DNA of 19,322 nt from Firmicutes bacterium UBA5774 (GTDB taxonomy: Bacteria > Bacillota > Clostridia > Peptostreptococcales > Anaerovoracaceae). The notes beneath the pieces were generated by a model. The model worked only from the letters and a program-made list of their open reading frames with translations, was not told the origin of the DNA and made no database searches. Shown here piece after piece: positions 1 to 8,066 of the stretch; positions within the stretch are counted from its first letter, which is position 1; each line of letters opens with the position of its first letter. The translations under genes and the position numbers were made by a program. The stretch lies in the NCBI GenBank assembly GCA_002418625.1, contig DIEM01000049.1:7506-26827 (forward strand), given 5' to 3'.

Positions 1-903
1 GTCCGGGTTTTGTTCAAGCAGAACGATGGGCCTGGCGCCGGATATCAGCAATTCTTCCTCTTCCCACGCCGCATGGCAGTACTGGCGTATCTGCTCCATA
101 TCACTGAACATGACGGCAAACGGCTTATCCTCCCTGCCTTTAAGGATGCGCAGCTCCCTGACCGCCTTGTCGATGAATGGGCTGCAGACGAAATTATAGC
201 CGCCCGTCGCCTTGAACGCCAGTATCCCGCCTCGCAGGATCAGTTCTGCAGCACTGACGAGCGCTGCTTCCGAAGACGCCCTGCCGCCGTCCGAAACAAT
301 ACCGGCTAAAGACGCATACTTGTTGTAGGGCCCGCAATCATGGCAGGAAATAGTCTGTGCATGGTATCGCCGGTCGCTCATGTCCCGATATTGGCTTTCA
401 CAGACGGGGCACATCTCAAAATCGGCCATCGCCGTGTTTGCACGGTCGTAAGGAATTCGGTCGATGATCGAGTAGCGCGGGCCGCAGACCATACAGCTGA
501 TATATGAATGCCTGTAGCGCTGATCACCGGCGTCCCGCAATTCTCTGAGACAGTCCGGACAGATGGCAAGATCCGCGGGTATCATGGCCGCTTCGTCATC
601 ACCGCTGCCGCTGTCGAGAATCGAAAAGCCCTCAAATGAGATCAGGGGCAGTTCGTCTGTCTTTATATGGACGATTTCAGCGGGCAGGGGTTTTTTAGCC
701 TTGAGATCCGCAACAAAGCCTTCGATCCTGTCCGCGGTGTCCGTCAATGTGATCTCGACCAGGCCCCCCAGATTCCGGACCTCTCCGTGAATGCCGGCTT
801 CATTAGCCAGCCTGGCCACGAATGGCCTGAAGCCGACGCCCTGAACGATTCCCCATAATTTTATGCGCTTCGTGATCAGTTTCCCGATTTTATTCGTATC
901 CAT
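1..903 (-). CDS. hypF: HypF, [NiFe]-hydrogenase maturation carbamoyltransferase (N-terminal part, runs off left edge)
   Basis: HypF uses carbamoyl phosphate and ATP to make the carbamoyl group that HypE turns into the cyanide ligands of the [NiFe] active site. About 301 codons are visible, open to the left edge. Residues about 12-95 form an acylphosphatase domain with the GIVQGVGFRPF signature (R26 is the expected catalytic arginine). Two zinc-finger-like units follow, starting with CPDC at 115-118, then CGPRYS, CPVC and CHDCGPY. After them the YrdC-like domain begins (GGILAFKATGGYNF, then LRILKGREDKPFAVM). The C-terminal Kae1-like domain would lie outside the window. The start is the ATG at 903, inside the hypB end; the two genes overlap by 28 bp, which suggests translational coupling. 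There is no strong ribosome binding site, only a G-rich stretch in hypB. The family assignment is secure; the exact start is slightly less so. Confidence 0.93.
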   Translation of the reverse strand, partial: MDTNKIGKLITKRIKLWGIVQGVGFRPFVARLANEAGIHGEVRNLGGLVEITLTDTADRIEGFVADLKAKKPLPAEIVHIKTDELPLISFEGFSILDSGSGDDEAAMIPADLAICPDCLRELRDAGDQRYRHSYISCMVCGPRYSIIDRIPYDRANTAMADFEMCPVCESQYRDMSDRRYHAQTISCHDCGPYNKYASLAGIVSDGGRASSEAALVSAAELILRGGILAFKATGGYNFVCSPFIDKAVRELRILKGREDKPFAVMFSDMEQIRQYCHAAWEEEELLISGARPIVLLEQNPD

Positions 904-1532
904 TCCGCTACTGCGTCGAAACCTTCCCCGGTCTTTCCGGAAACCTTGAATACGGGCACATCGCCGTTCAGCGCCCGCACGCCTTTCATGAAGAACTCTT
1001 CGTCGAAGTCTATGAACGGCATCAGATCCACCTTGTTCAGTATGATGACATCCGCCTTTTCAAACGCCAGCGGATATTTATACGGCTTGTCGCTGCCGTC
1101 CGTTACGGAAACGATCAGCATTCTGATATGCTCTCCGATCGAGAACTCGGCAGGGCAGACCAGATTGCCGATGTTTTCAATGAAAAGGACTCCCTTTTCC
1201 TTAAACTGTATATTCCGGACCGCATTATGGATCAGCGGCGCATCCAGATGGCACGCACCGAAGGTATTGATCTGGAACGTGTCGATCCCGAGGCTTCGGA
1301 GGTCCACCGTGTCGATGTCCGATTCGATATCCCCTTCGATGACATAGGGCTTGAGCCCCTTCAGATTTTTGATGATTTGTTTGAGCGTCGTCGTCTTGCC
1401 GATGCCTGGCGCGCCCATGACATTGATGGCAAAAATACCCAGTTCCGTCATATCCTCGTTGACATGCTCGGCGATATGGTCGTTTTCAGCATGGATATTC
1501 TCCATGACATTCACTTTTAAAACATCATGCAT
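876..1532 (-). CDS. hypB: HypB, GTPase for nickel insertion into hydrogenase
   Basis: HypB is a cytoplasmic GTPase that works with HypA to load nickel into the hydrogenase large-subunit precursor. The 218-residue protein has a P-loop (GAPGIGKTT, 40-48), the metal-site GACHLD (C94, H95), the conserved ENIGNLVCPAEF segment with C126, and NKVDL (166-170) for guanine recognition. It lacks both the N-terminal CxxCGC nickel motif and the histidine-rich stretch of some HypBs, so it is a minimal form without nickel storage. The start ATG at 1532 follows AAAGGAGG at good spacing, 14 bp after the hypA stop. The 3' end overlaps hypF. The position within a hyp block downstream of a [NiFe] hydrogenase supports hydrogenase rather than urease maturation. 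Confidence 0.95.
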   Translation of the reverse strand: MHDVLKVNVMENIHAENDHIAEHVNEDMTELGIFAINVMGAPGIGKTTTLKQIIKNLKGLKPYVIEGDIESDIDTVDLRSLGIDTFQINTFGACHLDAPLIHNAVRNIQFKEKGVLFIENIGNLVCPAEFSIGEHIRMLIVSVTDGSDKPYKYPLAFEKADVIILNKVDLMPFIDFDEEFFMKGVRALNGDVPVFKVSGKTGEGFDAVAEWIRIKSGN

Positions 1533-1546
1533 GCTTGTTCCTCCTT

Positions 1547-1891
1547 TTATTTTTCAATTTCTATCGTTTCAATATAAAATTCCTTGCCGATTTCCGTCGG
1601 TCCTCCAGCACCCCCGCAGGCAGGGCATTCAAACGAAAAAAGGATCCGCTCGAATAACTCGCCGCAGTCCGCGCATTTCAGCTTGGGCCGGACGCGTTCG
1701 ATCTCGATGGCAGCCTTGTCGCATACGGTGCCCTCCGACATCACGTCGAAATACATCTGGATGGATTCGCCAATAAAGCCGGAATAATCCCCTACGACCA
1801 GTTTTACCTTCGTGACTCTGGACGCGCCGACATCTCTGGCATGCTTTTCAGCTATTTTAATGATCTGCTCAGTGATCGGATATTCATGCAT
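1547..1891 (-). CDS. hypA: HypA, nickel metallochaperone for hydrogenase maturation
   Basis: HypA binds Ni(II) through its N-terminus and delivers it with HypB to the hydrogenase large subunit. The 114-residue protein starts MHEYPITEQI, so the nickel-binding H2 and the neighbouring E3 are present. Its zinc site is two CxxC pairs, C73/C76 (CADC) and C89/C92 (CPAC). The length is normal for the family. I chose the ATG at 1891 rather than the in-frame ATG at 1912, because the MHE N-terminus must be free for nickel binding and the AAAGG-like ribosome binding site lies between the two. This start overlaps the 3' end of the transporter gene by 8 bp, so translation of the two is probably coupled. 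Confidence 0.94.
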   Translation of the reverse strand: MHEYPITEQIIKIAEKHARDVGASRVTKVKLVVGDYSGFIGESIQMYFDVMSEGTVCDKAAIEIERVRPKLKCADCGELFERILFSFECPACGGAGGPTEIGKEFYIETIEIEK

Positions 1892-2792
1892 CTGTTGTTG
1901 TTTTCCTTTCATTCAAGGTCGCGATAATAACACCCGCGACGATCAGCAGCCCTCCGGCAAAGAAGTTAACCGTAAGCCTTTCACCGAGACACAGCCAGCC
2001 CAGCACCGCGCCGACCACCGGCTGCAGAAAAAGAAACAGCGAGCCCGCTCCCGCGCTCATGAGCTCAAGGCCCTTGTTCCAGAGAAAAAAAGCCACTGCT
2101 GTTGCCATGATACCCACATAGAGTATTCCGGAAACAATGGACGGATCCGACAGGACCATATCTGTATGCCGCAATTCCAGCAGCATGAACGGCGTTGTCA
2201 TGAGCAGCGCGATGAAAATGGCACTCGCAGTGATCTCCAGTGACGAAAGACGCTCTGAGGCGACTTTGACATAAACCGAGAGCAGCGCCCACGATACGGC
2301 GGCGCCGACCAGGATCAGCGTCCCTTTGAAATAATCCCCCTCGGTCGGAACCCATCCGATAACGGTCACGACACCGGCCATCGCGAGCACCAGCGACAGG
2401 ATTTTTTTCCATGTGGCCGGTTCATTCAAAATGATCCTGGCGAATACGACAACAAAAGCCGGCGTAGCTGAAGTGATCAATGCCCCCGTATGGGCGTCTG
2501 ACAGCTTTGTTCCGAAAAACTGCATCGCTATGGATCCGAAATAGCCGATAAAAGCGATCCAGACAAGCAGCCGCCAGTCCGTGCGCAATCTTGCAGCCAT
2601 GGATCCCTTTGCTTCCTTTCGGCCATAATAAGCCAGCGCCGATATCAGCAGAATTGACGCGATTGCATATCTCAGCCACATGAGGCTCATTGGCGGCACA
2701 TAATCAAGTATATATTTGCTGACGACGTACATGCCGCCCCATATGGCGGCCGCAAGCGCCAGGCAGACCGCTCCGTAAAGATTTTTACTCAA
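1884..2792 (-). CDS. EamA/DMT-family membrane transporter in the hydrogenase maturation block
   Basis: This is a ten-helix drug/metabolite transporter superfamily permease of about 302 residues with two EamA repeats. The first begins AAAIWGGMYVVSKYIL and the second follows VGWVPTEGD with AVSWALLSVYVKVASE. Loops are short and the C-terminus is charged (NERKTTTDA), typical of the family. I prefer the TTG start at 2792, which has AGAGGA about 6-7 nt upstream; a GTG at 2813 in the same frame has no good site and would lie beside the stem-loop. The substrate cannot be read from sequence: the family includes amino-acid, nucleoside and metabolite exporters. Its 8-bp overlap with hypA makes it part of the hyp transcript, so a link to hydrogenase maturation is possible but is inference only. 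Confidence 0.88.
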   Translation of the reverse strand: MSKNLYGAVCLALAAAIWGGMYVVSKYILDYVPPMSLMWLRYAIASILLISALAYYGRKEAKGSMAARLRTDWRLLVWIAFIGYFGSIAMQFFGTKLSDAHTGALITSATPAFVVVFARIILNEPATWKKILSLVLAMAGVVTVIGWVPTEGDYFKGTLILVGAAVSWALLSVYVKVASERLSSLEITASAIFIALLMTTPFMLLELRHTDMVLSDPSIVSGILYVGIMATAVAFFLWNKGLELMSAGAGSLFLFLQPVVGAVLGWLCLGERLTVNFFAGGLLIVAGVIIATLNERKTTTDA

Positions 2793-2813
2793 GTTCGTTC
2801 CTCTTAATATCAC

Positions 2814-2853
2814 ATCAGGCCTGCAAGCTGATATTTCTTCCTGCAGGCCTGAT
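2814..2853. repeat. Perfect 12-bp inverted repeat between echF and the transporter gene
   Basis: ATCAGGCCTGCA at 2814-2825 is matched by its exact reverse complement at 2842-2853, with a 16-nt loop. In the minus-strand transcript it lies between the echF stop (2870) and the ribosome binding site of the transporter gene. No run of U follows it on either strand, so it is not a standard intrinsic terminator. It may partially terminate, or protect or process the mRNA so that ech and hyp genes are expressed at different levels. Confidence 0.75.
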
Positions 2854-2869
2854 ACAACGATTTTGAATT

Positions 2870-3283
2870 TTATGCGAGCGGCGCTTCGGCGGCGGCTTCG
2901 GCAGCCGGGATCGCTTCAGCCTTCGGCGCGGCCGGCTTGGCCGCTTCCGCCTTCTTAAAGACATCCCTTTCCTTCACGGTCGTCGATGGACTGTAGGAAT
3001 TCTTCATATAAAGACAATTCTTGGGGCAATACTCGACGCAGCAGTTGCATTGTATGCACTGAAGCCTTGAAATGCTCCATTCCTTGGCTTTTCTGTTGAC
3101 TTCGATGGCATTCGTCGGGCATTTCTTGCTGCAGATGCCGCAAAGCACGCAGGCATCCATATCCACTTCGATGTGCCCTCTGGTCTTTTCGCCATATACT
3201 CTTGGGATCACGGGATACATCAGCGTAGCCGGCTTGCTGAACAAGCTTCTCATGATCATTTTTCCGATTTTAAATACTCCCAT
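2870..3283 (-). CDS. echF: EchF, 2x[4Fe-4S] ferredoxin-like subunit of Ech hydrogenase
   Basis: This electron-transfer subunit carries electrons between soluble ferredoxin and the small subunit EchC. The 137-residue protein has two complete [4Fe-4S] motifs: C45/C48/C51 with C55-P, and C76/C79/C82 with C86-P. It is homologous to NuoI of complex I. From about residue 109 to the end there is an Ala/Pro/Lys/Glu-rich tail of roughly 29 residues with no cysteines. I do not expect this in the core family; it looks like a flexible extension. The start ATG at 3283 is preceded by AGGCGG overlapping the echE stop, with a 9-bp gap, so the two are cotranscribed. It is the last ech gene, as in the known order echABCDEF. 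Confidence 0.94.
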   Translation of the reverse strand: MGVFKIGKMIMRSLFSKPATLMYPVIPRVYGEKTRGHIEVDMDACVLCGICSKKCPTNAIEVNRKAKEWSISRLQCIQCNCCVEYCPKNCLYMKNSYSPSTTVKERDVFKKAEAAKPAAPKAEAIPAAEAAAEAPLA

Positions 3284-3292
3284 ATTCGCCGC

Positions 3293-4372
3293 CTACCTTT
3301 CCGTACAGCTGATACAAGGATCGATCGACAGGATGATCACGGGAACATCCGCAAGATCGCAGCCCTTGAGGCAATGAAGCAGCGGCGGGATGTTGGCGAA
3401 GGTCGGCGTCCTGACTCTTGCTCTTTCGAGGAATTTGGTGCCGATGCCCTTGGTATAGTAAATAACCTCACCGCGCGGCTGTTCCAGTCTTTCAAAGTTT
3501 TCCGTCCTTGGGACGTCGGTGACCGGTACGGATACATCACCGTCCGGAATTTTGCCGACCGCCTGTCTGATCAGGTCGAAAGCCTGATAGACCTCGCCGA
3601 TGCGGACGACGGTTCTGGCATAGCAGTCTCCGGCAGTCTCAACGACCGGTTTGAAATCCAGCTCGTCATATGCTGAATAGCCTAACAGCCTCATATCCTG
3701 ATACAATCCGCTGCCTCGTCCCATAGGGCCGCAAGCTCCTAGATCGTGGGCTTCCTGCGCATTCATGACACCAACGCCGACCATCCTGGTCTTGACCGTA
3801 TAGTCCTCAATGAATACATCGGTGACCTCCCTAAGCTCAGCTTCCATGTCATCAATGGATTTTACGATGGACTGCAGCGTTTGGTTGTCCATGTCCCTGC
3901 GGACGCCTCCGACCTTGCAGACAGAGAAAATGACCCTGCCGCCCGTCGTCGCTTCAAATATGTCAAGGATCTTTTCTCTCATCCTCCAGGTATGCATGAA
4001 CAGGCTTTCGAATCCAAAGCTGTCCGCCAGGAGCCCCAGCCACAGCAGATGGCTGTGGACCCTTGAAAGCTCGGCCCAGACGACTCTGAGATATTCGGCC
4101 CTTCTGGGTATCTGAAGCTTCATGCCGTTTTCGATCGACTGGCAGTAGCCCATGCCGTGCATGAAGCTGCAAATGCCGCAGATCCTTTCGGCCACATAGA
4201 CATATTCAGTGAATTCCTTTTTTTCCACCAGTTTTTCAAGACCTCTGTGTATGAACCCTATTGAAGGGATCGCTTCGACAACGGTCTCGTCCTCCATGAC
4301 CAGATCCAGATGGATCGGCTCCGGCAGGACAGGATGCTGGGGACCGAAAGGAATAATAGTTTGCTTACTCAT
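3293..4372 (-). CDS. echE: EchE, [NiFe]-hydrogenase large (catalytic) subunit
   Basis: EchE carries the Ni-Fe active site that interconverts H+ and H2; it is homologous to NuoD. The 359-residue protein has both cysteine pairs that hold the metals: RICGIC (C65, C68) and DPCISC (C353, C356). Further conserved pieces are FGPQHP near the start and the GPMGRGSG region. The protein stops three residues after C356 (TER, then TAG). It therefore has no C-terminal extension to be cleaved, a trait known for Ech and CooH large subunits, and no maturation endopeptidase is expected. The start ATG at 4372 follows GGAAGG. All four cysteines are intact, so it should be an active hydrogenase rather than a complex I-like relative. 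Confidence 0.97.
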   Translation of the reverse strand: MSKQTIIPFGPQHPVLPEPIHLDLVMEDETVVEAIPSIGFIHRGLEKLVEKKEFTEYVYVAERICGICSFMHGMGYCQSIENGMKLQIPRRAEYLRVVWAELSRVHSHLLWLGLLADSFGFESLFMHTWRMREKILDIFEATTGGRVIFSVCKVGGVRRDMDNQTLQSIVKSIDDMEAELREVTDVFIEDYTVKTRMVGVGVMNAQEAHDLGACGPMGRGSGLYQDMRLLGYSAYDELDFKPVVETAGDCYARTVVRIGEVYQAFDLIRQAVGKIPDGDVSVPVTDVPRTENFERLEQPRGEVIYYTKGIGTKFLERARVRTPTFANIPPLLHCLKGCDLADVPVIILSIDPCISCTER

Positions 4373-4390
4373 TCTGACTACCTTCCTTTC

Positions 4391-4735
4391 TTAGTTTTTC
4401 GGATTCCAAGGGGTCTTTTCTGATAATTTGTAAAGATTGCCCTGGAAATCCAATACGAGATTTGTTATTTTGATGCCGAACAGATCCTTCATTTCATTTT
4501 CATAAAGAAATGCCGGGAAGAAGATGTTGCTGATGCTCATGATCTCTTCATCTTCAGCGATCGTCATTCTAAGGTTCAGCATGTCGTGATCCTTGTCGAA
4601 GGAATAGCTCAGTTCAAAGCCGTTCACCTTCGTCGCGCAGATCTGGACCAGCCTGTAGCCTTCGTCTTTTAATTTTTGAGCCTTTTCAAGCAATTCGGCA
4701 GGCTCAATGCCGATAATGTTTTGTTTTTCGAACAT
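4391..4735 (-). CDS. echD: EchD, NuoC-like accessory subunit of Ech hydrogenase
   Basis: EchD is the 30-kDa complex I (NuoC)-like subunit, which packs against the catalytic subunits on the cytoplasmic face and carries no cofactor. The 114-residue protein contains the NuoC-type segment around SISNIFFPAFLYENEMKDLF followed by GIKITNLVLDF, and has a single Cys (residue 33). The start ATG at 4735 has AGGAGG directly upstream; that site overlaps the echC stop codon, and the gap is only 9 bp. Its place between echC and echE matches the known ech order. Sequence conservation in this subunit is low, so the call relies partly on position. Confidence 0.9.
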   Translation of the reverse strand: MFEKQNIIGIEPAELLEKAQKLKDEGYRLVQICATKVNGFELSYSFDKDHDMLNLRMTIAEDEEIMSISNIFFPAFLYENEMKDLFGIKITNLVLDFQGNLYKLSEKTPWNPKN

Positions 4736-4744
4736 TTCTGCCTC

Positions 4745-5176
4745 CTACTTCTTTTCCATGGCCGCACGTTTTTCGGCCAGCACGCCAAGTCCCTGGACGA
4801 CGCCATCGATAATGGCTTCAGGTCTGGCTGCGCAGCCGGGCACATAGACATCGACAGGTATGACCATGTCGGTGCCGCCCTGAACGTTATAGCACTCCGC
4901 AAATATACCGCCTGATGTCGCGCAGATACCTACGGCAATCACGACCTTGGGTTCGGGCATCTGGTCGTAGATCTGCTTGACGACGGGTTTGTTCTGTTCA
5001 TTGATGGCTCCTGTTACCAGAAATACATCCGCATGCTTCGGATTGCCGGTATTGATGATTCCGAATCTCTCAATATCGTACATCGGTGTAAGGCATGCCA
5101 GTACTTCTATATCGCAGCCATTGCAGCTGGATCCGTCATAATGGATGATCCATGGAGATTTTGTTACATATGACAT
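4745..5176 (-). CDS. echC: EchC, [NiFe]-hydrogenase small subunit (NuoB-like)
   Basis: EchC holds the [4Fe-4S] cluster next to the Ni-Fe site and relays electrons to EchF. The 143-residue protein has the four expected ligands: C18 and C21 (SSCNGC), C85 (VGICATSGG) and C115 (PGCAARPE). The length fits short group 4 small subunits, which carry one cluster and lack the Tat signal of uptake hydrogenases, so it faces the cytoplasm. The start ATG at 5176 has GAGGTG upstream, and the gap to echB is 15 bp. No key residue is missing. Confidence 0.96.
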   Translation of the reverse strand: MSYVTKSPWIIHYDGSSCNGCDIEVLACLTPMYDIERFGIINTGNPKHADVFLVTGAINEQNKPVVKQIYDQMPEPKVVIAVGICATSGGIFAECYNVQGGTDMVIPVDVYVPGCAARPEAIIDGVVQGLGVLAEKRAAMEKK

Positions 5177-5191
5177 CTTTTACACCTCTTT

Positions 5192-6067
5192 TTACACTAA
5201 GAAATACAGGACCAGCATATTGACGAAGCCAAACGTCGCCGCGATGATCCATGAGGAGTTGATTGCCAGCTGCCATTTGACCCTGGCTTCATTGTTGTCA
5301 ATGAAGATTTCCAGGAAATAGATGGCCAGGCAGATCAATACCGCGAGCACCGGGCTCCAGCCTACATTCCACGCGAAGAAAATATAGACAAAGCCAAGCA
5401 GGAATATATTCTCATACCAGTGAGCGATCTCGATCAATCCAAGGGTCTTGCCTGAGAATTCGGTCGTCAGGCCTTTGACCAGCTCCTGATGCGCATGATG
5501 GGACATGCTCAGGTCGAATGGTGATTTCCTGAGCTTGATCGTCAGAATATACACAAATCCGATGAATATGCCCGGCAGATAGACGATCGCCGGTCCGGAA
5601 GCGGAAACAGCATCATAGATATTGAAGCTTCCATTGACCATATAGAATCCGATAGCCGTGATCAGCACCATCGGCTCATAAGCCATCATCTGAAGCAATT
5701 CCCTTTCGGCGCCGATCTGGGCGTACGGGGAATTGGAGGAGAAAGCCGCAACGATCAGGAACACGCTGGCAAGCGTCAGGATAAAGATGATCAGCAGCAG
5801 GTCCCCGCCGGCGAAGAAGAAGCATCCGGTAATGATGATGAATATCAGGAAGCAGGTAATATAGAAATCCTGAGCTTTATTGACCGTGATACCTTCCTTT
5901 TCAAAAAGCTTGAATACATCGTAGAATGGCTGCAGGATCGGCGGGCCGAATCTTCCCTGCATCCTTGCAGTGATCCTGCGGTCGATACCGGCCAGGATGC
6001 CGCCGGCGATTGGCGCTAAAATCAAATAGGCAACGACTGCTGCGATGATATAAGTAAGCCTGTCCAT
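5192..6067 (-). CDS. echB: EchB, NuoH-like membrane subunit of Ech hydrogenase
   Basis: EchB is the integral membrane subunit that joins the catalytic arm to the ion-pumping EchA; it is homologous to NuoH of complex I and HycD/HyfC. The 291-residue protein has about eight hydrophobic helices. It shows the NuoH-type cytoplasmic loop DRRITARMQGRFGPP (residues about 29-43), followed by PFYDVFKLFEKE. A second conserved loop is KLRKSPFDLSMSHHAHQELVKG, where NuoH has its conserved acidic loop. The ATG at 6067 immediately follows the echA TAA with no gap, and a G-rich ribosome binding site lies inside the echA end. Translational coupling with echA is very likely. Confidence 0.95.
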   Translation of the reverse strand: MDRLTYIIAAVVAYLILAPIAGGILAGIDRRITARMQGRFGPPILQPFYDVFKLFEKEGITVNKAQDFYITCFLIFIIITGCFFFAGGDLLLIIFILTLASVFLIVAAFSSNSPYAQIGAERELLQMMAYEPMVLITAIGFYMVNGSFNIYDAVSASGPAIVYLPGIFIGFVYILTIKLRKSPFDLSMSHHAHQELVKGLTTEFSGKTLGLIEIAHWYENIFLLGFVYIFFAWNVGWSPVLAVLICLAIYFLEIFIDNNEARVKWQLAINSSWIIAATFGFVNMLVLYFLV

Positions 6068-7969
6068 TTACAGCACCCCCCCTAATAATATCGATAATAC
6101 GGCGATAATGATGGCCGCCGTCGACGTGACACCGATGACATTCATCCTTTTCTCACCGAAATAGCTCTCCATGTACCAGTTCCTGAGACCGACGTTGAGC
6201 GTGCGGCCGATGGATCCGTTGAATGTAAGGTCATCCCCGGCATTGACGCCGGCCATATAGATCGGGACGATCTTCTTGCTTGTCTTGCCGTAGCCGACGA
6301 CCACCAGCAATATTACCAGGGCCAGCATAGCCGCCATGATGTACAAATTGCCTGAAGAAATGGCCAGCGCGGATACAGAAGCATATATCATCTGCAGGTA
6401 CGGAACGACCATGAACGCCGATACGACCGGGAATACCAGGCAAAGCAGCACTGTCAGAATCGAAAGAGTCGAAAGGACCGTCAATTCTTCCTTGTGAACC
6501 TTGCTTTCAACATTTTCCTGCCTTGCCATGATCGCCATGATCTTGCCGAGCCATTTGGTCCAGAAGAACAAAGTGGCTGCGCTTCCAAACACGATGAACA
6601 TGACGAGGAAAATATTGCCAGAATCGACAAACGCCTTCATGGCTGCCCATTTTGAGATCAGCATCCCGAAAGGAGCCAGGAACATGCCGCAGATACCCAC
6701 GATCATAAAACTTGCGATCTTAGGCATCCTGCTGAACAGTCCGTCCATATCCTCGATGTCCCGGCTGCCGATATTGTGCTCGGCAGTTCCGACGCAAAGG
6801 AACAGGAGAGATTTCGCTACCGCGTGGAAGATGATCAGCATGATCGCCGCCCATACCGCCGCGACGCTGCCGATACCGGCGCACGCTACGATCAGGCCGA
6901 GATTCGCGACCGTCGAATAAGCCAGCACTCTTTTCGCGTTGCTCTGGTTGATCGCGATAAAGGAAGCCAGCATGAAGGTGATGCCGCCGACCATCATGAC
7001 CATGATGCCTGCCGGATTGAGTCCAAGCACAGGCGACAGCTTGACGATCAGATAGACGCCCGCTTTAACCATGGTGGAGGAATGGAGCAGTGCCGAGACC
7101 GGTGTCGGTGCGACCATGGCGCCAAGCAGCCAGCTTGAGAACGGCATCTGCGCGGCTTTCGTGAGCCCTGCAAAAGCAAGGAGTGTAACTGGTATGACGA
7201 CGCTGTAGCCCATCACGCCGATCGCGAGCATCTGATTGAGCTCGACCGTCTGATAGTATACGCCAAGGAATACGATCGCCAAGGCAAAGCCGACCCCGCC
7301 CAGCAGGTTCATCCACAACGCTCTGAACGCGTTGTCCGTGGCTTCCTTTGTCCTCGTGAATCCAATCAGCAGGAAGGAACAAAGCGTGGTGATCTCCCAG
7401 AAGAAATACAGCCATATCAGGTTGTTCGAGAATACGATCCCGAACATCGCCGAAAGGAACAGGAATAATAGGAAGAAGAATAGCGGCCTTCTGTCAGGCT
7501 GCTCATGGTGATGGTGCTGGAAGTCCTTCATATAACCAAGCGCATAAACGCAGATCAGACTTCCGATGATGCCGATGATCAATGCCATTATGATGGAAAA
7601 TTGATCGACAAATAAATCGTTCTGAACTTCAATGTGATGTCCCACACGAAATTCGAACCAGACCATGATCGGCGCTTGAATGGCTACAAGGACTGAAACC
7701 AGGTACTTTTTGTACTTGACGCCCAGTGCGAAAATGAAGATCGCGAGTCCAACTTCTATGGCAAAAATGCCATAGGTGACTGCTTCACTCTCAAATTCGA
7801 AAAAGTCGCCGTTAGTACCAAAGTACTGCCAGGCAAGGTAGATGGATCCTGCCGCCGTCACTGCCGCGGCAGCTTTGACGACCAATCCCCTTGCTGAGTC
7901 AGCCTTGAGAACCAAAAGAGCAAACGCGATCACTAATGGGAATAAGATCAGAAAAAATAATGTGCTCAA
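6068..7969 (-). CDS. echA: EchA, NuoL/antiporter-like ion-translocating subunit of Ech hydrogenase
   Basis: EchA is the large membrane subunit (633 residues, many hydrophobic helices) thought to move H+ or Na+ when electrons pass through the complex. It belongs to the NuoL/MrpA/HyfB family. The core antiporter motif is present: GLTKAAQMPFSSWLLGAMVAP with its helix lysine, followed by TPVSALLHSSTMVKAG with a second lysine. A glutamate on the first long helix pair (FFWEITTL) is also seen. Residues 152-155 are a run of four histidines in a loop after the VYALGYMKDF helix. The start is a TTG at 7969 with AGGAGG six bases upstream, so the start codon is weak but the binding site strong. It is the first gene of the operon, with a roughly 90-nt leader from a good promoter. 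Confidence 0.95.
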   Translation of the reverse strand: MSTLFFLILFPLVIAFALLVLKADSARGLVVKAAAAVTAAGSIYLAWQYFGTNGDFFEFESEAVTYGIFAIEVGLAIFIFALGVKYKKYLVSVLVAIQAPIMVWFEFRVGHHIEVQNDLFVDQFSIIMALIIGIIGSLICVYALGYMKDFQHHHHEQPDRRPLFFFLLFLFLSAMFGIVFSNNLIWLYFFWEITTLCSFLLIGFTRTKEATDNAFRALWMNLLGGVGFALAIVFLGVYYQTVELNQMLAIGVMGYSVVIPVTLLAFAGLTKAAQMPFSSWLLGAMVAPTPVSALLHSSTMVKAGVYLIVKLSPVLGLNPAGIMVMMVGGITFMLASFIAINQSNAKRVLAYSTVANLGLIVACAGIGSVAAVWAAIMLIIFHAVAKSLLFLCVGTAEHNIGSRDIEDMDGLFSRMPKIASFMIVGICGMFLAPFGMLISKWAAMKAFVDSGNIFLVMFIVFGSAATLFFWTKWLGKIMAIMARQENVESKVHKEELTVLSTLSILTVLLCLVFPVVSAFMVVPYLQMIYASVSALAISSGNLYIMAAMLALVILLVVVGYGKTSKKIVPIYMAGVNAGDDLTFNGSIGRTLNVGLRNWYMESYFGEKRMNVIGVTSTAAIIIAVLSILLGGVL

Positions 7970-8066
7970 TTTAATCCTCCTCTTTCTGTTGATTCGTCGC
8001 AGATGCTCAATTTTGAGACTTATCCTGCTGAAACAATTTATATTTTAAAAAAATATACCAAAAGTT

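Noticed and set aside
2814..2853. Stem-loop after echF as an intrinsic terminator
   Set aside because: No U-tract follows the stem on either strand. It is kept only as an inverted repeat of unknown role.
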